This document shows, in pieces, positions 21,701-32,978 of a stretch of DNA of 64,000 bases (position 1 is the first letter of the stretch; each line of letters begins with the position of its first letter). The translations under genes were made by a program, and so were the position numbers. Source of the stretch: Orientallactaga sibirica (taxonomy: Eukaryota; Chordata; Mammalia; Rodentia; Dipodidae); contig JAEOAD010000015.1 in assembly GCA_036365145.1 (NCBI GenBank), positions 2,827,501-2,891,500 of the forward strand, written 5' to 3'. The notes under the pieces are model-generated. The model saw nothing but the letters and a program-made list of their open reading frames with translations, had not been told where the DNA came from and made no database searches.

Positions 21701-22047
21701 TGTAGTCAGTTCCATATTATTGGATGAAAATCCAACCAAACAGTTTATGGGAGGAAGGGATTTATTTTATTTTACAAATCCAGGGCAAACTCCATCAATG
21801 GTGGAAAAAGCTGCTTATTTACATAGATTCAAGTGGACAAAAACAACCGCTGCAAGCCAATACCAATAAGCAGACAGCACAAACTGTCAGAGCTTAAATT
21901 GCTCACTCCACACCTTTGGGCTAGAATCAGATCCACCCCCAGTGACAGGCCTCTATATAGCAGGAATCTGCTTGCTAGGGCTGAAGTTGCAGTCTCAATT
22001 TTAATAAAATGCCTGGGTCTTTGGGTCTATACATTTACACTATCACA
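21701..22047 (-). mobile_element. MaLR (ORR1-like) solo LTR
   Basis: Runs from TGTAGTCAGTTCC to CACTATCACA on the plus strand, TG...CA. On its own strand it starts TGTGATAGTGTAAATG and has GTCACTGGGGGTGG, AATAAAATAAATCCCTTCCT and GGAACTGACTACA at the end, a typical MaLR LTR layout. No clear target duplication. Confidence 0.82.
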
Positions 22048-22082
22048 TTTAAACTACCCCAAAATAGCCGGGTGTGGTGGAG

Positions 22083-22449
22083 CCAGCATTTATTGTTATT
22101 TGATTTCTTCATAATAGTCGTTCTTACAGCAGTGAGATGAAATCTCAAAGTAGTTTTAATTCTAATTCTCCCGATGGTTGAGAATGTAGAACATTTTTAA
22201 AGCTTCAGTTTTTAAAATTTAATTTGTTTTTATTTATCAGGCACACAGAGCGATTTTTAGACATTTATTAGCTATTTGTATTTCTTCTTTGAGAGAAGTC
22301 TCTGATCAGTTCTATAGCCCATTTTAACTGGGTTGCTTGATTTCTTATAGTTTCATTTTTATACATCCTAGATATTAATCCTCTATCTGATGTATAGCTG
22401 GCAAACATTTTTTTCCCATTCTCTAGGCTTCCTTTGTGTTGCTAATGTA
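22083..22449 (-). mobile_element. L1 ORF2 fragment
   Basis: ATCCTAGATATTAATCCTCT, CTGATGTATAGCTGGCAAAC, CCCATTCTCTAGGCTTCC match the ORF2 C-terminal part at 14690-14900. A short foreign piece lies near 22203-22255. Confidence 0.85.
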
Positions 22450-22650
22450 TTTTTAATACATTTATTTATTTATTTGAGAGAAAGAGAGAGAGAGAGTATG
22501 GACGTGTCAGGGTCTCCTGCCACTGCAAGAGAACTCCAGATATATGTACCACTTTGTGCATTTGGCTTTATGTATGTACTGGGAAATGGAACCCAGGTGA
22601 TGAGGCTTTGCAAGCAAGTACCTTCAACCACTGAGCCATCTCTCTATTAA
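22450..22650 (-). mobile_element. tRNA-derived SINE (Dip-like)
   Basis: TTATTTATTTATTTGAGAGA, GAACTCCAGATATATG, TTTGCAAGCAAGTACC, GAGCCATCTCTCTA. Confidence 0.9.
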
Positions 22651-22660
22651 CCTATTTTTT

Positions 22661-22878
22661 AAATATTTTAAAATTTTTATTTATTTATTTGAGAGAAATA
22701 GGAAGGGAGAGAGAGAGGAAGGGAAAGAATAGTCATGCCAGGGTTTCCAGCCACTGCAAATAAACTCCAGATGCGTGTACTCCCTTGTGCATCTGGCTTA
22801 CATGGGTCCTGGGGAATCTAACCTGGGTCCTTTGGCTTTGCAGGCAAGCACTTCAACCATTAACCCATCTCTCCAACC
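22661..22878 (-). mobile_element. tRNA-derived SINE (Dip-like)
   Basis: TTATTTATTTATTTGAGAGA, CAGCCACTGCAAATAAACTC, GGCTTTGCAGGCAAGCAC, CATCTCTCCAACC. Head-to-tail with the previous SINE. Confidence 0.92.
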
Positions 22879-23048
22879 CTAATCTATTTTTAATGTACCT
22901 TAATTTATGACATTGTTCTGTTACTATAAAAACTTCATAGAACTGTTATCATATGTTGGATACTTGGGGTAAACTGAATCTGTGTTCCTGGGCCATGGTC
23001 ACTCATATTTAACTCAAGAATAAATTCTTTTTCCATTTTAGGTGAAAG

Positions 23049-23083
23049 CTGTGTGTGTGAGTGTGTGTGTGTGTGTGTGTGTA
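23049..23083. repeat. (GT)n microsatellite
   Basis: GTGTGTGAGTGTGTGTGTGT. Confidence 0.95.
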
Positions 23084-23573
23084 TACTGTATTTTTGCCTT
23101 TTCCAAAGACAACTCTCTGTGTTTGAGGATTGAAAACATTTGGAAAATCCCTGTATGTGGATTGAATACATACAATGTTTTCATTGTCATCATTCCCTAA
23201 ACAGTACAATGAAACTATTTCATAGTCCTAACATTGTAGCAGGTATGACAAGTTACTTACAGATGATCTTAGAGTATCTGGGAGAATATATGCAAATTCC
23301 ATACCATTTCTAGAAGGGACCTTAGCATCTTTAGATTTTAATATCTGCAGGGGGTCCAGACACGGCTCCTCTGTGGGTACTGAGGAACAACTAAATGCTA
23401 CATGTCAGATGGTAGGTAGTACCATGTGCATGTATAAGGGGAGGGGTTGCTTGTAGATTGAATGTCCTCCCTGGGAAGGTGACACTTGGGAGATAAGGAC
23501 AGTGCATCAGGGAGAACAAAGAGTTACTGGCAGGAGAAAAAGTAAGTGCAAAGGTCCTGGGATGGAATTTACT
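23084..23573. other. Single-copy DNA, no gene supported
   Basis: No repeat or gene recognised. Confidence 0.4.
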
Positions 23574-23868
23574 TGGCTGGGACGATAGTTTAGTCAATAA
23601 AGTGCTTGTCTCTCAAGTGTGAGGACAGGAATTCAATTCTCAGTACCCACATAAAATGTTAGACACGATGTTGTCCACCTGTAATCTCACTGCTGGGGAG
23701 GTGGAGATAGGATGTCTGAGGCTCCCTGGCCAGTCAGTTTAACCTAAATGGTGAGCTCCAGCCAGGCAAATAAGAGACCTTGTTTCTAAGAGTGTAGTGG
23801 TTTTCCTGAGGGTGATACCTGAGATTGATCTCTGGCCTCCACATATTCATACACATATTAACTTGCAT

Positions 23869-23872
<4 letters not shown>
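23574..23872 (+). mobile_element. B4A/RSINE1 SINE
   Basis: GGCTGGGACGATAGTTTAGT, CAAGTGTGAGGACAGGAATT, CAGTACCCACATAAAATG, GGTGAGCTCCAGCCAGGC, CTGGCCTCCACATATTC, ending in a CA-rich tail. Confidence 0.85.

Positions 23873-23917
<45 letters not shown>
23873..23917. repeat. (CA)n microsatellite
   Basis: About 22 CA units extending from the RSINE1 tail. Confidence 0.95.
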
Positions 23918-23919
<2 letters not shown>

Positions 23920-24019
23920 GAGGAGACTCACATGGCTGGAACAGAGGAGAGAAAAGGAGGAGAGGAGATGGGAAGAGGACCTCAGGGCCTGCAGACCTGC
24001 AGTGAGATCCAAACTTTTT

Positions 24020-24171
24020 TTTGGTTTGTTTTTTCGAGGTAGTGTTTCACCCTAGCCTAGGCTGACCTGGAATTCACTATGGAGTCTCACGGTGGCCTTG
24101 AACTAATGGTGATCCTCTTACTTCTGTCTCCCGAGTGCTGGGATTAAAGGCATGAGCCACCACGCCCGGCA
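24020..24171 (-). mobile_element. B1 SINE with target duplication
   Basis: GAGGTAGTGTTTCACCCTAG to GAGCCACCACGCCCGGCA, flanked by GAGATCCAAACTTTTT at 24004-24019 and 24172-24187. Confidence 0.95.
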
Positions 24172-24187
24172 GAGATCCAAACTTTTT

Positions 24188-24560
24188 AAAGTTTATTTTG
24201 TTTTTGACCATTTCATATATGTATATAATGTATTTTGATATATTCACCCTCTTTTATCCCCTTCCCACTTTCACTAAATCCCTTCTTTTTTCCAATTAAA
24301 TCCTCAGTGTATTTTCGTGTCTTTTTATGTCTGTGTGAGTATGACAACTGACTTAAATTAGGGTTGCCTGCATAAACATGGGTGGAGCTTGATAACAGGA
24401 GTATAGGTGACTTACCAGTGGCTACACCACTGAAGAACAGGGCTCCCTCTTCCCCGGCCACCATTAACTGCCAATAGCTGCTCTTGGAGGAGTGGGACTC
24501 ATGAACAGGATCCAAGCTTTTATGCTGGAAAGCTGAAGCTGCCCCCTAAGGCTGTCATGT
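24188..24560 (-). mobile_element. Older L1 (Lx-like) 3' UTR
   Basis: GTATATAATGTATTTTGATA, GTGGCTACACCACTGAAGAA, GGGCTCCCTCTTCCCCGGCC. Same layout as 51030-51420 and 56085-56365. Confidence 0.65.
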
Positions 24561-24584
24561 GAACTATAGTCACCTTTCTCCTGA

Positions 24585-24690
24585 AAAGTTCTTACAAGGA
24601 TTATATAAATTAATATGTGTGAAGTGACAGCTTAATGTCTGGCATATACTACACAGGCACTAAATATAGGTTATTATTAAGTGTAGACAT
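24585..24690 (+). mobile_element. MIR fragment
   Basis: GGATTATATAAATTAATATG, AATGTCTGGCATATACTACA, CAGGCACTAAATATAGG. Confidence 0.65.
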
Positions 24691-24699
24691 ATACTATGT

Positions 24700-24803
24700 A
24701 TTTGTTTTTCACTCTGTAGTCCAGGCTGGCCTTGAAATCAGTACAATCCTTCTACCTCAGCTGAATGCTAGAATTAAAGGTGTGAGCCATTCCCCACATC
24801 CAG
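24700..24803 (-). mobile_element. Old B1 fragment
   Basis: AGTCCAGGCTGGCCTTGAAA, GAATGCTAGAATTAAAGG. Confidence 0.7.
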
Positions 24804-25745
24804 TTTAGACCTGATATATTGTGGGGTGTGTATATTTTGAGGTATGCCTGAGGTGCAGTGGACACCCAGGTCATCAGGAAAGTATGTAATATTATTTACC
24901 ATTCCCCCCTCCCCACCACTGGGTGTTTGAAAGCTCTACTGAAGTTGTAGCTTTTTGGCTGGGATCAGCTCTTTTGTATAACAGATGTTAACCAGATGTC
25001 AGCCAGGGTCAATAGGGAGCCTTTGGAGATTTGGTGCCTGCCTCTCTCCCACGACCTATGGGAAGCCCAATGCCCTCCCCAATATGTCTGTGAATTCCTA
25101 GGGCTACTGTTCTCATGGTAGCATACTGGCTTGAGTTCCTGCCTGCTGCACCCTTGAGTACTCTCCCCACTTCCCCAGGGCTACCCCTCAGCCCTGTTTG
25201 CTCCATTTCTCCCAGACCTGCCTTATCTATGCTCTAGATTGCTTGAAATTCTCTCACTCACCAAGACATAGTGCCCTCCCTAAGACCCTGTCATTCTGAT
25301 GGTTTTGACATTGTTTAGCTTCCTCCCTAAGATGTTGCTTGACAAAGAATTCCAGTGTACAGGCAGGAGAAACTTACACACTTGCATAACAAAGCAGAGT
25401 GTCATGACTGGCTTAGAGCTAATCAGCCTGTTGTGAGAAGGGCAAGTCTTGCTGAGGACACCCAAGGTCAATGTCTGTGTGCAGCTGAAGGTGCTTTTCT
25501 GTTGTTTTGCATTTTATATGCTACTGTGTGTATGTGCAATGCATGTGTATGCATGTTCATACATGTGTGGGCACACATATGTATGTGTGCGTGTGCACAC
25601 GTGTGTTTGGAAGCTGGCGGTCAACCTCTGATTGTTTTTTTGTATCACTTTCCTAGTTTATTTTTTTGAGAGAAAATCTCTCCCTAAACCTAAAGCTCAT
25701 CAGTTCTATTCAGTGAGAGCTGTGAAGGAGGATAGAAGAAAAATA
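24804..25745. other. Single-copy DNA, no gene supported
   Basis: Contains a loose TG/CA-rich patch at 25515-25612. A 65-codon minus-strand frame at 25009-25206 resembles nothing I know. Confidence 0.4.
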
Positions 25746-25748
25746 ACT

Positions 25749-25912
25749 TTTTTTTTTTTTTTTTTTTTTTTTTTGAGGTAGGGTCTCGGTCTAATCCAGG
25801 CTGATCTGGAATTCACTATGTAGCTTCAGGGTGGCCTCAGACTCACAGCGATCCTCTTACCTCTGCATCCTGAGTGCTGGGATCAAAAGCGTGTGCCGCC
25901 ACATCAAGCAAA
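25749..25912 (-). mobile_element. B1 SINE
   Basis: T29 run, GAGGTAGGGTCTCGGTCTAA, GTGTGCCGCCACATCAAGC. Confidence 0.93.
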
Positions 25913-26323
25913 AGCTAGCTTTTTAAAAAGGCAGTTTCAGTTAGGAATAGAGGTCCAAAGACAACCATGAGATTCCACCTAGCTCTGGCACAAGAATGGA
26001 ACTCTGAGCAGGAATGGAACTCGTGTCTGGCAGAGACTGATCTTCAGCGCCCCCTGCTGCCCACAGTCTAGCATACTAACTAAGTAAAATGGAGCAGGTG
26101 GGCTGGCTGGAGGAATCAACCCACCAAATTTACAAACTAATCAGGTCTTCCCTAGCATACCTGAATTAGATTCTATAAAGGCTGCAGCTTTCTAGCCCCT
26201 TCCTCCTGTCTGAATGTGACCCTTAGTGCGTGTTTGACAGGGTCTCTCCAGCTCTTACCCTATGCTGCTTGGACATGTGAGTCTGGCCTCCACCCCCACC
26301 CAGTGGTGGGCGTGGGAGAGCAT
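25913..26323. other. Single-copy DNA, no gene supported
   Basis: No named repeat or exon. Confidence 0.4.
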
Positions 26324-26330
26324 AGCATTG

Positions 26331-26380
26331 TTTTTTTTTTTTTTTAAATTTATTTATTAGAGAGAGAGAGAGAAAGGCAG

Positions 26381-26419
<39 letters not shown>

Positions 26420-26573
26420 ACATGAATGCGCCAGGGCTTCCAGCCATTGCAAATGAACTCGAGATGCTTGCACCACCTAGTGCATCTGGCTTATGTGGGT
26501 CCTGGGGAATGGAACCTGGGTCCTTTGGCTTTGCAGGCAAGCACCTTAACCACTAAGCCATCTCTCCAGCCCC
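26331..26573 (-). mobile_element. tRNA-derived SINE (Dip-like) with target duplication
   Basis: Minus-strand copy with GA-rich tract and ATCTCTCCAGCCCC end. AGCATTG plus T-run at 26324 and 26574 flanks it. Confidence 0.95.
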
Positions 26574-26586
26574 AGCATTGTTTTTT

Positions 26587-27257
26587 GATCTAAACTTTTC
26601 TGCTTGCCTCTGTTTCTCACTTTGCTTACATACATGGTTTTCCTCATGGTTTCCGAATCTACCATATAGGTGCTCTCACCAACTTTAGACTTGCTACTTG
26701 TGTAGTTACTCTAAACTCAGGGTAACCATGAGTGTAACCCTCCTCAGCAGTAATTTCTCCTCTGAATTTCTTGCTCTCTGCTTTGATATTTTCCCTCTTC
26801 AGGAAAGCACATAACAATGCCATGCATATTCTTTCTGAGTCTCTTTACATATACATCTAAGTTCTATCCTCTACATGCTTATGGCTTTACTCGAGTTTCC
26901 TGTCCCCTCCCCCCCAAAATCCTCAGCTTCCTTTCTACTTTGATAGTTTCTCTTTGCTATTTTTCCTTAAGTCACTACCATTTACCCTTTTAACTTCTCT
27001 TAATGGATCTCATGGACTAGTCTGTGTTTTCCCCTGAGCATGTTTCCTACTTCCCATGTTTAGCCTCCCTTCTTTGACCCCAATCTCCCTTAAATAAATA
27101 CCACAATTTGTGATTTCCCCCTAAATAAACTTAATAATTCATAATTTATCCATCTTGAGTCTATTTTTATTAATTCTTTATTAAAGGTAGGACAGAACTC
27201 AGAACAGGGTTCATAAATTCTGGAGAACTCCTAAATCCCAAAATCCTGCATCAGTAG
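26587..27257. other. Unassigned DNA, possibly an old LTR
   Basis: Two AATAAA signals near 27092-27120 followed by a possible U5-like segment suggest an old LTR in plus orientation, but neither end could be defined. Confidence 0.3.
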
Positions 27258-27416
27258 TTATGCCAGCAAGTGCCAAGGACCCTCCTGTCTCTCCATCCCC
27301 AGCTATGGGATGACAGACACACATTACCATACTTGGCATTTTACATGGGTACTGGAGATCTGAGCGCAGCTCTTCATGCTTGTACATGGTTTACCTACTG
27401 AGTCATCTCTCCAGCC
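27258..27416 (-). mobile_element. B4A/RSINE1-like SINE
   Basis: CCTGTCTCTCCATCCCCAGC, TTTTACATGGGTACTGGAGA, GAGTCATCTCTCCAGCC. Confidence 0.75.
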
Positions 27417-28024
27417 TCTGGAGGTGCTTTTGTCATGGCCCAAGACTGCTACTGGGGATCCAGGTTGTGGGGGACAAGAGCTGTAATAGTACTGACATTG
27501 AGGCTGGCTGTGAGATTGAGGTGATAGTGTGAATGGGTAGGAGGGATAGCAATAAATTCCAGGCCAACATCAAGGGACCAGTACCAGCCATGTCCACTTA
27601 GACTTCTATAAAATTAGATCAGGGCTGCTGCTGGTAGAACATGATGTTTATTCTTCTTCCAGTTCCTGTTGCCACAAACTGCTTTTTTCATGTGTGGCCA
27701 CTCAGGGGTTACAGGGAGAAGTTCTTGCAACAGAACCTTGTATGGGGATGAGAACATCCCAGGTTGGTCAGGATGTGTGGGACAAGCTCAGAACTGGTTT
27801 AGTTCTAGGATGAGGGGGCAGACAGTATTAGACAGCACTCAAGCCTAGAAGAAGGCCCAGGGTCATGATGAACATGATCACAGCTTAGTGATGTGAACTG
27901 AGTTGTACCTAAGCCTGCTTCACAGAATGTCTAGCTTGCTTTCTGCAGCACCATATGTAGGATCTGATGTGAACTTGAACAGATGCTTGACACATGGAAT
28001 AGGCCTTGGAGAGCATGTTGTATT
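27417..28024. other. Single-copy DNA, no gene supported
   Basis: Balanced composition. No exon with convincing boundaries. Confidence 0.4.
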
Positions 28025-28332
28025 CTTTATCTTCTCTCCTTTCTTGTCTTCTTCTTTCCTCCTCTCCTCTCTTCTTCTTTTTTTCCTTTTCTCTCTTCCC
28101 CTCATCATCCTCTCCTTCCTCCCTGTCTTTCCTTCCCCTTCCTCTTTTTCTTTCCTCCCTTCCTTTCTTCATTTTCTTTCTTACTCTTCCCTTCCTTCCT
28201 TCCTTCCTCTTTCTTTTTTCTTTCTATTCTATTTTCCATTCTCTCTTCACTTCTTTTGCCTCCTTCTCCTGTCTTCCTTCATCCCTACTCTCTTTTTCTT
28301 CCCTTTTTCCTTCCCTCTTCCCTCCATCCCAC
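28025..28332. repeat. Polypyrimidine tract
   Basis: About 300 bp of CT-rich sequence with CTTCC runs. Three long overlapping frames here are compositional. Confidence 0.92.
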
Positions 28333-28369
28333 CTTTGTAGTGTTAGGTTGTTCAGTAAATTTATTTATT

Positions 28370-28800
28370 TTTTCTATATTGAAATAGAACTCAGGGTCTC
28401 ACACATGCCAGAGCTACAACCCCAGCTTTTTCTCCAGGAAAAAGTTCTTAAACATTTCAAGGTCAAAACCTCATGTGGGAATTCAACTGAATCTAACTTT
28501 CCACCTCTCTAAAGACTTTGCAGACTGGTATATAGTGTCATAGTGTCTCCTCCTTAGCCTCATCATGAAGCTCATTCTGAATTTAGAACTTTCTCTCTCT
28601 CTCTCTCTGTCTCTCTCTCTCTCTTTTTTGTGGTGCTGGAGATGGAACCCAGAGTCTGGCACAAGAGCTCTATCAGTGAGCCATGCCCTACTGGGGTATT
28701 CTAAGCAGGCATGAAACTGCTGAACCACACCTCAGCTCCTCATTGGGGGAATTCAAGGCAGGTGCTCTACCACTGAACTACATCCCACATCCTAGCCCTT
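28370..28800 (-). mobile_element. Cluster of ID-derived fragments
   Basis: Three minus-strand ID-like heads: about 28385-28425 (CAGGGTCTCACACATGCC), 28624-28690 (GGAACCCAGAGTCTGG, TCAGTGAGCCATGCCC) and 28735-28795 (GTGCTCTACCACTGAACTAC). A (CT)n run lies at 28590-28624. Confidence 0.6.
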
Positions 28801-28829
28801 CACTGGGGATTCTTTTTTTTTTTTTTTAA

Positions 28830-29752
28830 GTTCCAAGTATCTATTTGTTGTGCCCCCCCCTTTTTATGAAGTAGAAACTTTGTACGGACACATATGTTGG
28901 CACCATCATTCCCCCCTCTCTGCTTCCATTATACTGAGGGCCTCGTCTGTGGAATTTCTAGTATTCTAGTTGTGGGTTATGAGTTGTGAGAGCAGCAGTC
29001 AGTTATTGTGTGTATGCATGGGTCAATACCTTTGGATATTCCCTCTCACTCTGTGTCTTTTTCAATCTTTCCACTCCTCTTCCACAAAATTCCCTGAGCT
29101 GTGGTGGGTGGGTGTCCACACAAACCAACACAGTTTAATTGAGAGAGAGCCCCCACTCTTGGGGAAAGGGTTTTTAGGGTGCTGTATTCTTAGAAAGCTT
29201 TTGAACATTCTGATTTCTATCTTTGGTGCATTTTGAGTATCCTCAGTGTCTGATTTATTCTCCATCACTTCCCAGGAATGGCTCAGGTTGTCAGGCTCAG
29301 TTCCTCATCTGAGTCAGGCCTGGGCTTTTTATTTTAAATGGCTAGCTAAACTCGTCTGCATATTCCTTTGGTCTCTCACTTTGTTCATCCCACCAATTCC
29401 TTTATGGTTTCACCTGGGCCCTGGCTGATGCTAGGGGTGGTTCATTTCCTGCCAGAGAGTCAACTATTTTTTCTTGTCTTGTTGTAGATTTTGGTTGTTC
29501 TTGGTTCTCGCTGATTTCCACAAAAGAAAAACAGATTCTCCAATGGAGAATGAGATCAACATAGGTTAAAGGGGATAAGCATTGTTAACGTAGAGAGATT
29601 TTGATGGGTGTAGCCTCTCTTTCAGCCAAAAACTAGTGGGAGATTCTTGTTGGAGTCATAATCTTGGTCTCCATAGGAATCTGACTCAGTTCCCAGTACC
29701 AGATATGGGTTTCTTTCCATTGAGGGGATCTCTTAGCCAATAGAAAGCCATT
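28830..29752 (-). mobile_element. L1 3' UTR, copy 1 (distal part)
   Basis: GAAGTAGAAACTTTGTACGG, CCCACTCTTGGGGAAAGG, GCCCTGGCTGATGCTAGGGG, TTGATGGGTGTAGCCTCTC. Interrupted by a SINE and resumes at 29972. Confidence 0.85.
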
Positions 29753-29960
29753 AATGTGCTGGAGAGATGGCTTAGCAGTTAAGGCACTTGCCTGAAAAGC
29801 ATAAGGAGCCAGGTTCAACTCCCCAGTACCCACTTAACCCATATGCACATAGTGGCACATTTGTTAGGAGTTCATTTGCAGTGGATAGAGGCCCTGGTGT
29901 GCCTTTCTCTCTCTCTCCCTCTCTGTCTAATAAATAAGTAAAAAATAAAATATTTTAAAA
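29753..29960 (+). mobile_element. tRNA-derived SINE (Dip-like) in L1
   Basis: Flanked by a perfect 11-bp duplication AGAAAGCCATT at 29742-29752 and 29961-29971. Confidence 0.95.
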
Positions 29961-29971
29961 AGAAAGCCATT

Positions 29972-30360
29972 GGTTACCCACCTGCACTGGGTGCCACCAT
30001 TGCACAGGTGTGTGCATCTTGTTAGGCCAGTTGCTTTCATATAGCAGTGTCCCCTGCTTACTCACAATGTTGTTGGCCACTTTCCCCCAGCAGCTCATGT
30101 AGCACTTTCCAGCACTGTATGGGGACTGGCTTCTTTCCAGATTCCAGCTGGATCTCTCTCTGTCAGCAGCATGTGGTGTCTCAGCAATAGGGTACTAACT
30201 TTTACCTCATGTGGGTACTCAAGTCTGTCTTATTTGGGGACCTTGTAGGTCTCTTTGATCAACAGCTCCATGTGGGTTGTAACTGATTTCTGATACTGGG
30301 AATTACAAGCTAGAGCCACATTTTTTAGGGTTAGGCTCCATCCCACTCTCTCCAGCCTAC
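29972..30360 (-). mobile_element. L1 3' UTR, copy 1 (continued)
   Basis: GGTTACCCACCTGCACTGGG, GCACAGGTGTGTGCATCTTG, ATTTTTTAGGGTTAGGCTCC. Matches 31230-32010 of the next copy. Confidence 0.85.
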
Positions 30361-30429
30361 AGATGCAATTTTTAATACATATACCTAATGTGCTTTTGGC
30401 TGAATCCACAAATGTGGAACCCACAGAAA

Positions 30430-31530
30430 CAAAGTGTTTTTTTTTTCTTTTTTGGGGGGGAAACATGTTTTTAAACAAATTATTATTAAGTAGAAACTTT
30501 GTATGGACACATTATATGTTGGTACCATCATTTCCTTCCTCCCTGCTCCCACTACAGTGAGGACCCTCCTTGGTGAGATTGCTGGTATTCTCCATGGAGT
30601 TGTGGGTTATAAGCTGTGAGAACAGCAGTCAGTCATTGTGGGGAGAGCTGTGCCTCTGGATATTCCCTCTCACCCTGTGGCTCTTACATTCTTTTCATCC
30701 CCTCTTCCACAAGCTTCTATGAGCCTTGTTGGTGTGCTTTAATTCTACTTTAGTGTTGGGTTCTCAGCAGCTTCTGGATTTCTGCTTTGGTGCGTTTTGA
30801 GTATCCTCAGTATTTGTCTCCATCACCCTGGCTCAGGTTGTCAGGCTCATCGTGGAAGCAGTACACTTGTTCATCTTACCAGTTCCTGTTTCACCTGGGC
30901 CCTGGCTGATGTGTGAGGGGTAGTTCATCTCCTGTCAAACAGTCAGCTATCTATTCTTGTCTTGTTGATAGATTATTGTTGTCCTTGGTTCTCGCTGATT
31001 TCTGAAAAAGAAAAACAGTTTCCAATGGATAGTGAGATCAGGATAGGTTAAAGGGGATACACATTGTTAATTTAGAGAGATTTTGATGGGTGTAGCCTTA
31101 CTTTTGCATGGATAGTGGCAGCTTCTCATTGGAGTTCATTGTCTTGGTCTCCATAGGATACTGATTTTGTTCCTAGTCCCAGTTATGGGTTCCTTTCCAC
31201 TGAGCAGATCTCTTAGCCAATCAAAGAGCCATTGATTACCCACCTACGCTGGGTGCCACCATTGCACAGGTGTGTGCATCTTGTCAGGTTGGTTGTTTTC
31301 ATATAGCACTGTCCCCTGCTTGCTCATGGACATTGTTGGCCATTTTCTCCCAGCAGCTCATGTAACACTTTTCAGCACTATATTGGGCTAACCATCTGGG
31401 AACTGGCTTCCTTTCAGATTCAGCTTAATCTCTAGATGTTCTGCATCAGAAGTATGTGGTGTCTCCAGTGATACTTCAGGTGGGTAATCAAGTGCTTTGA
31501 TAGAAGCCTGTCTTGTTTTGGGGACCTCAT
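30430..31530 (-). mobile_element. L1 3' UTR, copy 2 (distal part)
   Basis: Starts with the T/G-rich end and AGTAGAAACTTTGTATGG and runs parallel to copy 1, including GGTTACCCACC-type and TTGTTTTGGGGACCTCAT words. Interrupted by a solo LTR at 31531. Confidence 0.87.
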
Positions 31531-31910
31531 TGTAAGGTTTGGGAGTGACCATGACCACACAAACCACTCTGAGGCAAAGAAAAAAGCTTTTATTTGGGAA
31601 AAGCATGAGCTGCCAGGGCTGGCTCACAAGAGAAGAGCACAGTCCACCTGAGTTCCTCAGATAGTGGGCTTTATAGGGCTTTCAGTTGGGGGAAGGTGAG
31701 GAAAGGAAGAGCTGAGAGGAGATCTAAGATAGCCAGGGTGTGATACCAGAACAGTGACCAGGTGATTTACAAAATAAGGGGGCAGGAAACCATGACCTGG
31801 GCATTGCAGGCAAAGAAGGGATAATGGCTTCGAGGTTTCTTGAGGAAGGTGGATAATCCACTTCCTTATGTCTTCACTACTCTATCTTGGGAGCCCATCT
31901 TGACCTTACA
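31531..31910 (-). mobile_element. Solo class I ERV LTR with 5-bp target duplication
   Basis: 380 bp with perfect 7-bp terminal inverted repeats TGTAAGG/CCTTACA, flanked by CTCAT at 31526-31530 and 31911-31915. On its own (minus) strand it carries AATAAAAGCTTTTTTCTTTG followed by CCTCAGAGTGG. The same poly-A/U5 order as in the LTRs at 466-944 and 39703-40136 makes it a relative of theirs. Confidence 0.92.
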
Positions 31911-31915
31911 CTCAT

Positions 31916-32069
31916 AAGTCTCTCCAATCACCAGCTCAATGTGGATTTTAACCAGTTTCTTGTTCTAGGAGTTGCGAGCCAGAGCCAAATATTTTAGGGT
32001 TAGCCTTCATCCCACCATCTCCAGGGCCCTTCTTCCCAGATAATCCCTCCATGCTTCTATTGAAGGTTA
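31916..32069 (-). mobile_element. L1 3' UTR, copy 2 (middle part)
   Basis: Resumes after the solo LTR with AAGTCTCTCCAATCACC; the parallel copy at 37490 reads AGGTCTCTTCAACC. Confidence 0.85.
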
Positions 32070-32071
32070 TA

Positions 32072-32103
<32 letters not shown>

Positions 32104-32224
32104 CTGAGGTAGGGTTTCACTGTAGCCCAGGCTGACCTGGAATTCACTATGTAGTCTCAGGGTGGCCTCGAACTCATGGTGATTCTCCTACCTCTGCCTC
32201 CCAAGTGCTGGGATTAAAGGCATG
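32070..32224 (-). mobile_element. B1 SINE in L1
   Basis: T-run, GAGGTAGGGTTTCACTGTAG, GTGCTGGGATTAAAGGCATG, flanked by AAGGTTATATCTTTT and AAGGTTTATATCTTTT. Confidence 0.95.
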
Positions 32225-32690
32225 CAAGGTTTATATCTTTTAATCTGCTATCCAGAAGGAAGGTTTCTATGGTACAAATTTATTTTGGATTTGGTTTTGT
32301 GTATATCTTCCTCCTCCCTCTTGCCCCCCCCCAACTCATTCATGTCTCTTATCTGTCCCTTGAGTTGTCTGTCAGGTATGCCTGCAACTCAAGCTGTTCC
32401 AGTTTAGGAATCACAGATGAGGGAGTGTATGCAGCATTTGTCTTTCTGTGATTGTGTGTTTGCTTAGTATGAGCTGTTCCAAGTCTGCCCATTTTTCCTA
32501 CAAATTTCACTATATCATTCTTCCTTAGTGCTGAGTAGAATTTCATTGTGTGTATGTACCACAACTTCATTATTCATTTGTCAAACAATGAACATCTGGG
32601 TTGATTCCAGTTCTTAGCTATTATGAATTGAACTGCTATAAACATGGTTGAGCAAATATGTCTGCAGTGAAGAGTGGAGCTTTTAATGCA
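32225..32690 (-). mobile_element. L1 3' UTR and ORF2 C-terminus, copy 2 (end)
   Basis: A minus-strand frame at 32349-32570 encodes YIHTMKFYSALRKNDIVKF, the conserved tail of L1 ORF2. The copy is truncated near 32690. Confidence 0.88.
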
Positions 32691-32939
32691 TTCTCGACTT
32701 ATGGCATTTTCAGTTTACAATGATTTTATGGGGATATAACCTCATCATATGTGAATAAGTCCTTATATGGAGACTATGCCAATGACTTTAATGTGTCATT
32801 GTTTGGGAATTAGTGATTGCTCTTTTCTGAGATTGCATGATTCTTTCCAGTACATTTGAACAGTGTATCAGTTAGCCTTTGTTGCATAATAAATTACACT
32901 AAAATGCAGCAGCTTAGAACAATGGCCACTTAGTAATTC

Positions 32940-32978
<39 letters not shown>

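Noticed and set aside
27903..28340. Secreted or membrane protein suggested by hydrophobic runs
   Set aside because: The runs come from CTT/CTC codons of the pyrimidine tract.
28006..28512. 168-codon Ser/Leu/Phe-rich frame
   Set aside because: Polypyrimidine DNA read as protein; all frames are open and none has a domain.
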